From Bacteroidales bacterium (GTDB lineage: Bacteria > Bacteroidota > Bacteroidia > Bacteroidales > WRGA01), in contig JAITHZ010000348.1 in NCBI GenBank assembly GCA_031279795.1, positions 1 through 5,158 on the forward strand: 5,158 bases of DNA. Direction: 5' to 3'. Numbering within the stretch: the stretch's first letter is position 1; each line of letters begins with the position of its first letter. The notes under the pieces are model-generated. The model worked only from the letters and a program-made list of their open reading frames with translations. It searched no databases and was not told where the DNA came from. The position numbers and the translations under genes are program-made. Positions 1 through 5,158 of the stretch are shown in pieces.

Positions 1-317
1 GGGGATTCCGGATGCTGTCTGTCGACACCGATTTTGTTGCCGCGTTGCCAACAGCCTTCATGAAACCGTTGAGCGGAAGTGGCGCCAAAGCTATGATGGT
101 CGAAGCTATGTCTAACTACGGAGCCGACAGTTTCGTAGGACGGCTGTCGTGCCTTTTCCAGGGAGCAGCCGATACAACATTTTACATCATTGCCCTTTAT
201 TTCGGTTCCGTTGGGATAAAACGCACGCGCTACGCCATTGCCGGTGGCCTGATTGCTGACCTGGCCGGTGTGGTTGCTGCTATCTTGTTGGCTTATCTGT
301 TTTTTGGCAATTCGTAA
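1..317 (+). CDS. SpmB-like nucleoside recognition (gate) domain membrane protein, C-terminal part
   Basis: This is the 3' end of a gene that begins before the window. The frame is already open at base 3, so the ATG at 12 is most likely internal and not the start. The translated end matches what I know of the SpmB half of SpmA/SpmB spore maturation proteins (nucleoside recognition or gate domain family). The recognisable blocks are FVAALPTAFMKPLSGSGAKA, YGADSFVGRLSCLFQGAADT and FYIIALYFGSVGIKRTRYA, followed by a long hydrophobic segment and a TAA stop. Two membrane segments are visible, around bases 178-222 and 235-308. In Bacteroidota, which do not sporulate, such proteins are common, often as SpmA-SpmB fusions; whether this one is a fusion cannot be seen. 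The family is membrane-bound and predicted to handle small solutes, but its substrate is not settled. The gene runs convergently against the minus-strand cluster, with 7 bases between the two stops. The family call is firm; the physiological role is not known. Confidence 0.88.
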   Translation, partial: GFRMLSVDTDFVAALPTAFMKPLSGSGAKAMMVEAMSNYGADSFVGRLSCLFQGAADTTFYIIALYFGSVGIKRTRYAIAGGLIADLAGVVAAILLAYLFFGNS

Positions 318-324
318 TTAGTCA

Positions 325-1350
325 TTAATTTTCATAAATTCTTTTTAATATACTGTCGCCTACGGCTTTACGGAAATGTTTGGTTTCATAGTAATTTGTA
401 ATCTTATCGGTTAAGTCGTTTTTTCCGGAAAAGTCATACAGATGTTTACCGAATAGTTCTTGCAGAATTTTCATGTCTTCAGGATTGAATTTTACCTGTT
501 CGTATAGCGGATGCAACACCACTTTGTAGTTTGTTTGCTGTTTTTCCAGTATGCTTTTTATTCCTTCCAACAGTTTTCGATGTGCAAGACCGATTTGTGG
601 AAACGAAGCAGTTGTTTCCGCACCTCTGTCGTAGAATTCGCTTTTTTTCTCAACATTATAATAGGCGTCAGGCGCTTCGTCCAATTTCCGTTCAATGGCT
701 TCGGCGTACGCATGTTCGTTGGTGAGGGGCGTTTTTTCATGAATGACATTGCTGGTTTCAATATCGTGAATATACCCTGTCATAAATGGGTAAAATTTTC
801 CGGTAAATTTGTACAAATAATACGACAGCAGGAATTTGGGATTAAAGTAGGTTTTAAAAAAGGCAAACTGGAAGAGAAGCCGACTATCTCCGGAAATTGC
901 AGGATCTTTTTTCCCCAGAAACTCAATATGATCGGAAGTAAAGTCAAATGACATATCACGATCCAGCAGAATCAGTGCATTGGTTATCGGCACATTGTGC
1001 TCATCCAAATATTTCAGTTTCGTATAAATTCCGTAAACCGATTCTCCGCGTGCGTCAAACATGAACGGGCTGGCGCTGGACGGGAGGTATTTCAGCCACG
1101 TGGATGTACGATATGCCAACGTGCGCGAACTTCCGAAAATGAACGCATCATAGTGACAGTTCTCATTATTTTTCAGAAAAAACTGCGACGATACATAATC
1201 GCGGTTCAAATCAACAAACGAACCGGAAAAATCGTCATAATCGTGCAGAACTTTAAATGGGTCGAAGGCTATATATCCTATTGTCAGGATAATAACTGGG
1301 ATAAGCCCAACTGTGCTAAACAAAACAACAGAATGTATAAATTTTTTCAC
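325..1350 (-). CDS. Membrane-anchored SGNH-like protein paired with MBOAT acyltransferase
   Basis: The 341-residue protein starts at a GTG. An in-frame TAG (the MBOAT stop) lies only one codon upstream and the next in-frame Met is at residue 97, so GTG is the only sensible start. It opens with a short basic stretch (MKKFIH) and one hydrophobic segment at about residues 7-28, which reads as an uncleaved signal anchor placing the rest outside the inner membrane. Residues 69-77 (AFIFGSSRT) look like SGNH block I after a beta strand, with S74 or S75 the candidate nucleophile. Near the C-terminus NYYETKHFR (residues 319-327) sits where SGNH enzymes carry D-x-x-H, giving H325 as candidate catalytic His but Glu322 instead of Asp. 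YDFSG (305-309) is another likely conserved block. Its place directly after an MBOAT gene resembles AlgI-AlgJ/AlgX or DltB-DltD pairs, so I infer it transfers an acyl group to, or removes one from, an envelope polymer. The acceptor is unknown. No Shine-Dalgarno is visible and translation is probably coupled to the upstream gene. A non-catalytic accessory role is also possible. Confidence 0.85.
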   Translation of the reverse strand: MKKFIHSVVLFSTVGLIPVIILTIGYIAFDPFKVLHDYDDFSGSFVDLNRDYVSSQFFLKNNENCHYDAFIFGSSRTLAYRTSTWLKYLPSSASPFMFDARGESVYGIYTKLKYLDEHNVPITNALILLDRDMSFDFTSDHIEFLGKKDPAISGDSRLLFQFAFFKTYFNPKFLLSYYLYKFTGKFYPFMTGYIHDIETSNVIHEKTPLTNEHAYAEAIERKLDEAPDAYYNVEKKSEFYDRGAETTASFPQIGLAHRKLLEGIKSILEKQQTNYKVVLHPLYEQVKFNPEDMKILQELFGKHLYDFSGKNDLTDKITNYYETKHFRKAVGDSILKRIYEN

Positions 1351-1353
1351 TGG

Positions 1354-2802
1354 CTAAAACTGAAAATAAATAAATTCTTGCGACTGTCCTCTGAATATGG
1401 CAATAAGCAAAATAAAAGCAAAATATACACACCATCGTGCTGCACGATTCCAGTCAGCGCCCAGTGATTCGAGCGCAAACTGTCGTTCTCGGCCAAGCCA
1501 TTCAACTGTCATAAACAGTGTAATCAGGACGAAAAGACTTACAGGCATAATTCCTGGAACCGTAAAGAACGACTGCGAAAAAATACCCGAAAGATAAACC
1601 AATGCCTCTGAAAGCGTATTAGCTCTGAAAAATATCCAGGCAAATACGACCAAAACAAACGTGATACCCATCCGTCCAAATTCCGATATCGTCGGCAGGA
1701 GTTTTCCTCTGGCAACAATATCCATGTTTTTCCGGTTTTTATTCGAAAGCATAAGCGGCAAAAAAAACGTAGCATGCAACGCACCCCAAGCGATGAACGT
1801 CCAGTTTGCGCCATGCCAAAACCCACTTAACAGAAAGATAATAAACGTGTTGCCTACCTGTCTCATTTTTCCGCAACGACTTCCGCCGAGCGGAATGTAA
1901 ACATAATCTCTGAACCATGTTGTCAGGGAGATGTGCCAGCGACGCCAAAATTCTGCAATATCTCGTGCAAAATAAGGGAAAGCGAAATTCCGCAACAGCG
2001 AAATTCCAAAAAGCCGCCCCGTTCCGATGGCAATATCGGAATATCCCGAAAAATCACCATAGATTTGAAAGGTAAAAAACAGCGCGCCCAAAAACAGTTC
2101 GCTTCCCGAATATCCGGCAGGATTACTGAAAATCAGATTGGCATACTCAGCGCAATTGTCGGCAATAACAATTTTCTTGAACAGTCCCCACAGAATTTGC
2201 CGCAACCCATTAACGCTGTTTTCATAATTGAATGTCCGCTTTTGTTTGATTTGCGGCAGCAGGTGCGTTGCCCGCTCAATCGGGCCTGCAACCAGCAACG
2301 GAAAAAATGATACAAATACGGCATAGTCTACAAAATTCCGTTCGGCGCTTATTCGGCTTTTGTAAATATCTATAACATACGATAATCCGTGAAAAGTATA
2401 AAATGATATTCCCACCGGAAGGATAATATTCGCAATGGTTGCAGTATGGACGTCAATCGTGTTATAACCCAGCGCCATCAACAATTCACAAAAGGATTCT
2501 GCGAAAAAATTGTAATACTTGAAAATACCCAGAAATCCAAGATTAACAATAACGCTCAACAAAAACCACCACTTTTTCAGGAAAGGCGTTTTAGCTTCCT
2601 GCATTTTTATTCCCGTGTAATAATCCAACAATGTCGAGAACATCAGCAGAAACATAAAACGCCAATCCCAGCAAGCGTAGAAAAAATAACTCGCAACCAA
2701 TAATAAACTGTTCTGTACCTGCAAATTGCGATTTGCGACAAACCAGTACAGTATAAAAACTGCTGGCAGAAACAATGCAAAAGCGAATGAATTAAACAGC
2801 AT
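1354..2802 (-). CDS. MBOAT family O-acyltransferase (AlgI-like)
   Basis: This 482-residue polytopic protein has the usual length and motif order of bacterial MBOAT proteins of the AlgI/PatA type. The N-terminus MLFNSFAFALFLPAVFILYW and the SYFFYACWDWRF block (residues 38-49) are typical. They are followed by LPVGISFYTFHGLSYVIDIY (128-147), AGPIER (172-177), FQIYGDFSGYSDIAIGTGRL (245-264), FWRRWHISLTTWFRDYVYIP (285-304) with H290, and GFWHGANWTFIAWG (327-340) with H330. H330 corresponds to the histidine held to be catalytic in MBOAT enzymes. WIFFRA (389-394) and the aromatic C-terminus ending FIYFQF are also characteristic. About ten hydrophobic segments are visible. By family knowledge it acts in the inner membrane, moving an acyl group, often acetyl from acetyl-CoA, to the outer face for use by a partner. 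The partner is probably the SGNH-like protein encoded three bases downstream in the same frame. The ATG start lies 38 bases after the AsmA stop without a clear ribosome binding site. The family is certain; donor and acceptor are unknown. Confidence 0.95.
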   Translation of the reverse strand: MLFNSFAFALFLPAVFILYWFVANRNLQVQNSLLLVASYFFYACWDWRFMFLLMFSTLLDYYTGIKMQEAKTPFLKKWWFLLSVIVNLGFLGIFKYYNFFAESFCELLMALGYNTIDVHTATIANIILPVGISFYTFHGLSYVIDIYKSRISAERNFVDYAVFVSFFPLLVAGPIERATHLLPQIKQKRTFNYENSVNGLRQILWGLFKKIVIADNCAEYANLIFSNPAGYSGSELFLGALFFTFQIYGDFSGYSDIAIGTGRLFGISLLRNFAFPYFARDIAEFWRRWHISLTTWFRDYVYIPLGGSRCGKMRQVGNTFIIFLLSGFWHGANWTFIAWGALHATFFLPLMLSNKNRKNMDIVARGKLLPTISEFGRMGITFVLVVFAWIFFRANTLSEALVYLSGIFSQSFFTVPGIMPVSLFVLITLFMTVEWLGRERQFALESLGADWNRAARWCVYFAFILLIAIFRGQSQEFIYFQF

Positions 2803-2840
2803 CTTTAAGGGATGTTAGTTGCGAAGCATTTTTTTATCCA
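2803..2840 (-). other. AsmA-MBOAT intergenic gap with an 8-codon micro-ORF
   Basis: This 38-base gap is the largest on the minus strand. It shows no inverted repeat long enough for a terminator and no clear promoter, which fits read-through transcription from the AsmA gene into the MBOAT gene. An ATG overlaps the last base of the AsmA TAA stop (2839-2841) and opens a micro-ORF reading MDKKMLRN, ending in TAA at 2815-2817. This ORF is in the same frame as the MBOAT start at 2802, four codons further on. Such a short ORF can easily arise by chance; whether it is translated is unknown. Confidence 0.35.
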
Positions 2841-5158
2841 TTATTTTTGCGTTTTTGCTTTTGTGTCGTCTATCAGCTTTTGCGCCTGATTTTTTGCTTC
2901 GGCATTTAAATTATCGGCTTTTTTGCGCGCTTCGTCGACCAGCGCTTTGCCTGCTTTCTCTGCTGCTACTTTGGCAAGTGGATTGGAGGTTTTTGCCACC
3001 AGTTCGTCGGCTTGTTTCTGTGCTTCAGCCACTAACTTGTCGCCGACTGTTTTGGCTTCGGCTACCAATTTATCGGCTTGTTTTTGAGCTTCTTCTACTG
3101 CCTTGTTCACAACGTCTGCCACATTTTCTACTGCGCCTCCTGTAACGGCGCTCAGTGCATTATCGACAACCTGGCTGGCAACGCTGCCATAATCCAGTTC
3201 TATTTTCGGGGAGGTGAGCGTTCCCTTAATTTTCACACTCAGATTTTTAACATAAGAAGAAATCTTGCTGTCGGGCAAATCTACCTTTGCTACATAATCA
3301 ACCGTCTGATCAAGCCCCATTGTTCCTGAGAGGTTCATATTGCCCAATCCACCCATTTTAACATCAAATGGTTTTGTATTGACCCGTCCATCGGCAACGG
3401 TAAACGGCAGATTTAAGTCTTTCACATTGAACGATTTCAGCTTGTCGTTTTTTAATGCGCCAGCTAATGCGTCCATAACCGAAAGGTTTTGCACGTTTAC
3501 TTCCGACGACTGCAACAGGCCGCTGGCTGTCAGTGTGGTAAAATCCGGCGTAAAGTCGCTGCCCAGCGCCGTATTCATGTTAAAAGTTGTAGAAAAGCGT
3601 CCGCCCAACGTTTCAAAAATTGGAGCAATTTTTTTCACTGTTTCGAAGGTTTTGAACGCTTCGGCAAAAGCAACCTGCTTCACGTTCAACGCCACGTTGA
3701 CTGTCGGCTTTTGCGGATTAACAGATGTGTCGTACGAACCGTTTACATTCATTGAACCGCCTAAGGCATTCATTTCAAGGTTTTTCATATCTACTTTTCC
3801 GCCATTGACAATAATTTGTCCCTGTACGTTTTCGAGTGTCAGGTTATCGAACAGCACTTTTTGAAAATTTCCGTTCAGCATGAAACTAATGTTTTTGGGA
3901 ATTTCAAAAACAGCCGTCGAACTTTCCGTTTCTGTCTGCGCATCGGATTCACTCATGAAATCATTCAAATTCAAATAATTGGATTTTACGTTCAGCGAAC
4001 CTTTCAATGTTTGGTCTTTCAGGGCATACGCGATGAAATTTTCCAGTTTGCCGGAGGCTGCAATATCGTTTTCCCCAATTTTTACATTGAGCGAACTCAA
4101 GTCAATTGCGCGCGGAGTGAAGTTCAACGTAGCGTCATTGATTTGAATATCACTCGTTTCTTTACTCTTTACCAGCATATTGGCAATGGATAGCGTTCCT
4201 TCGGCCTTCACATTTTCGTATTGTTCTTTTTCGATGGTAGACATCCTGCTGGCAACTTTCAGATTGGTATTCAATATGCCATTCAGTTGCATGTCGTTTT
4301 CCAGCGGGTAAATGTCCTTAATCATGTTCAAGTCGATTTTTCCGACAACGCCCAGCGCAAAATCCAGATCGCTAAACAGATGAGATGCATGCAGGTTGAG
4401 GGCGAACGGATTGCCGCCCATGTTGAGGTGAAACTTGGGCACGTCGATTACCGTCAGGTCGGAGCTGCCTCCCGGATTCGTGATGAGCGCATCAATACTG
4501 ATGTTTGTTATGGATTTGGGCAAATCCGGATACTGGAACGTAGCGTCGGCTACAGCCAGCTTCACGTTAAACGACGGGACTGTGTCGCCTTTCATTAAAC
4601 CTTTGGCTGCGGCGGCGAGCGATACGGTGCCGGATGTTTTTATTGATGCGAAATCTTTTGCATAAATGGCTGGTATCAACGACAATATGTCTTTGAATTG
4701 TGTGCTGGGAGCATTCAGTTTAATGTCCATATCTGTGCTGCCGTCGTCCAGCAAAGCCAGCCAGCCGTCGACGCCAATTTTCAGCGCATTCAGGGTCAGC
4801 GTATTTTCTTTCAGCGTGAATTTGCTGTTTTTCAGATCGGCATCAAGGCGGATGTCTCCTGTGATTTCAGCTTTTGATAAATAGGGAATATCGTCCATTT
4901 CGAAACCTGCATTCGATGCAGAAAGTATGGTTTTGATAACTGTTTCGTCGGCAGTGAAATCACCCGACAGATCAACATCCAGTTTGTCGGTGGCAACTTT
5001 CATTTTCGCCTGTTCGTCCCAATAGACAATTTTAATATTCTTAATTTCAAGCTGTTTCAGTTTCAGTCTGAAATTAGAATCAGTTGTATCTTCATCTGTT
5101 TTGGATTCGTCGCTTTTAGTAATATCCCAGTTAGCTTTTCCATTTTCAAGTATGTGAG
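2841..5158 (-). CDS. AsmA-family protein with C-terminal hendecad tail, 5' end outside window
   Basis: The frame is open from the window edge to the TAA at 2841-2843, so at least 771 codons are present and the gene begins further upstream. The Met at 5003 is internal: the codons before it read as ordinary AsmA sequence, including GKANWDI (5121-5141) and LEIKNIKIVYWDEQAKM (5001-5051). The bulk is long, repetitive, beta-strand-like sequence of the AsmA N- and C-terminal regions. It ends in a block typical of AsmA C-termini (3183-3314: LDQTVDYVAKVDLP, then VKIKGTLTSPKIELDYG). The N-terminal membrane anchor expected for the family is not in the window. Family knowledge: AsmA-like proteins are inner-membrane-anchored and periplasmic, with a lipid-binding groove, and are linked to phospholipid transport and outer-membrane integrity. 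Two features stand out: an acidic Ser/Thr-rich linker at 5073-5114, and a C-terminal Ala/Lys/Glu-rich helix of 11-residue repeats (2868-3092). It is the first visible gene of the minus-strand cluster and is likely co-transcribed with the MBOAT gene. The individual role is not known. Confidence 0.9.
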   Translation of the reverse strand, partial: HILENGKANWDITKSDESKTDEDTTDSNFRLKLKQLEIKNIKIVYWDEQAKMKVATDKLDVDLSGDFTADETVIKTILSASNAGFEMDDIPYLSKAEITGDIRLDADLKNSKFTLKENTLTLNALKIGVDGWLALLDDGSTDMDIKLNAPSTQFKDILSLIPAIYAKDFASIKTSGTVSLAAAAKGLMKGDTVPSFNVKLAVADATFQYPDLPKSITNISIDALITNPGGSSDLTVIDVPKFHLNMGGNPFALNLHASHLFSDLDFALGVVGKIDLNMIKDIYPLENDMQLNGILNTNLKVASRMSTIEKEQYENVKAEGTLSIANMLVKSKETSDIQINDATLNFTPRAIDLSSLNVKIGENDIAASGKLENFIAYALKDQTLKGSLNVKSNYLNLNDFMSESDAQTETESSTAVFEIPKNISFMLNGNFQKVLFDNLTLENVQGQIIVNGGKVDMKNLEMNALGGSMNVNGSYDTSVNPQKPTVNVALNVKQVAFAEAFKTFETVKKIAPIFETLGGRFSTTFNMNTALGSDFTPDFTTLTASGLLQSSEVNVQNLSVMDALAGALKNDKLKSFNVKDLNLPFTVADGRVNTKPFDVKMGGLGNMNLSGTMGLDQTVDYVAKVDLPDSKISSYVKNLSVKIKGTLTSPKIELDYGSVASQVVDNALSAVTGGAVENVADVVNKAVEEAQKQADKLVAEAKTVGDKLVAEAQKQADELVAKTSNPLAKVAAEKAGKALVDEARKKADNLNAEAKNQAQKLIDDTKAKTQK
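2868..3092 (-). repeat. 33-base coding repeats giving an 11-residue hendecad helix at the AsmA C-terminus
   Basis: The tail of the AsmA protein is built from 33-base units, each encoding 11 residues. In transcription order they are EAQKQADKLVA (3092-3060), EAKTVGDKLVA (3059-3027), EAQKQADELVA (3026-2994), a degenerate KTSNPLAKVAA (2993-2961), a nine-residue spacer (2960-2934), EARKKADNLNA (2933-2901) and EAKNQAQKLID (2900-2868). Units one and three agree in 10 of 11 residues and about 26 of 33 bases, with most differences synonymous, so the protein period has been conserved longer than the DNA. The pattern E-A-x-x-x-A-D-x-L-x-A predicts a continuous amphipathic helix, or a hendecad coiled coil, after the beta-rich body. 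Its function is not known; a surface, partner or membrane contact is plausible. Confidence 0.8.

Noticed and set aside
12..317. A complete small 101-residue membrane protein starting at 12
   Set aside because: The frame is open before 12 and the sequence aligns with the end of the SpmB family, so it is the tail of a longer gene.
316..330. AT-only inverted repeat (AATTA, five-base loop, TAATT) across the convergent stops as a bidirectional terminator
   Set aside because: A five-pair stem of only A and T is too weak, and no proper T tract follows; expected by chance in AT-rich DNA.
511..951. Plus-strand open frame of 146 codons antisense to the SGNH-like gene
   Set aside because: Cys/Phe-rich translation without recognisable domain, lying wholly opposite a well-supported gene; typical shadow of the real frame.
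997..1467. Plus-strand open frame spanning the MBOAT-SGNH junction
   Set aside because: Low-complexity basic translation with no domain; both minus-strand genes at this place have strong family support.
325..2802. DltB-DltD D-alanylation of teichoic acid
   Set aside because: No DltA or DltC gene is present and the organism appears Gram-negative; the MBOAT motifs resemble the AlgI/PatA type more than DltB.
2994..3092. Short regular repeats as a CRISPR array or intergenic tandem repeat
   Set aside because: The 33-base period has no unique spacers, stays in frame and encodes a regular helix, so it is a protein-level repeat.
3340..3864. Plus-strand open frame of 174 codons antisense to the AsmA gene
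   Set aside because: It lies opposite repetitive beta-strand coding sequence and its translation has no family features; it is explained as a shadow.
2841..5003. AsmA gene starting at the ATG at 5003
   Set aside because: The frame stays open upstream to the window edge and its translation (GKANWDI, then LEIKNIKIVYW) is typical AsmA sequence, so this Met is internal and the gene is 5' truncated by the window.

Overview
The window looks like chromosomal DNA of a Bacteroidota bacterium, probably of the order Bacteroidales. I infer this from the style of the proteins (a SpmB-like nucleoside recognition protein outside a sporulator, an MBOAT acyltransferase paired with a SGNH-like exoprotein, an AsmA protein with an Ala/Lys-rich tail), from a moderate GC content (low to mid 40s percent by eye) and from the absence of Shine-Dalgarno-like purine runs before the visible starts. 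This was judged from the sequence only; no search was run.

Layout: positions 1-317 (+) carry the last ~104 codons of a SpmB-like integral membrane protein. It converges, with only 7 bases between stop codons, on a minus-strand cluster that fills the rest of the window. Read in the direction of transcription, that cluster is: an AsmA-family protein (5158 down to 2841, 5' end outside the window), a 38-base gap, an MBOAT O-acyltransferase (2802-1354), and three bases later a membrane-anchored SGNH-like extracytoplasmic protein (1350-325, GTG start). Nearly all bases are coding and no stretch over 300 bases lacks a gene. I see no tRNA, rRNA, insertion sequence, CRISPR array or convincing promoter or terminator.

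How the genes may work together: an MBOAT protein next to a SGNH-like protein is the arrangement of known extracytoplasmic acyl-transfer systems (AlgI with AlgJ/AlgX in alginate acetylation, DltB with DltD in D-alanylation, PatA/PatB in peptidoglycan O-acetylation). The MBOAT protein would move an acyl group across the inner membrane and the SGNH protein would place it on an envelope polymer; the acceptor cannot be read from this window. The AsmA protein belongs to a family of periplasmic beta-rich proteins linked to phospholipid transport and outer-membrane assembly. Its place directly upstream on the same strand suggests co-transcription, but not necessarily a shared pathway.

The most notable details are: the MBOAT and SGNH genes share one reading frame, separated only by a TAG stop and a single sense codon; the AsmA protein ends in an 11-residue (hendecad) repeat tail; and the SGNH protein has Glu in place of Asp in its C-terminal D-x-x-H-like motif. 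I found no strong sign of a wholly new system. This is best described as an ordinary envelope-modification locus with a few unusual features.
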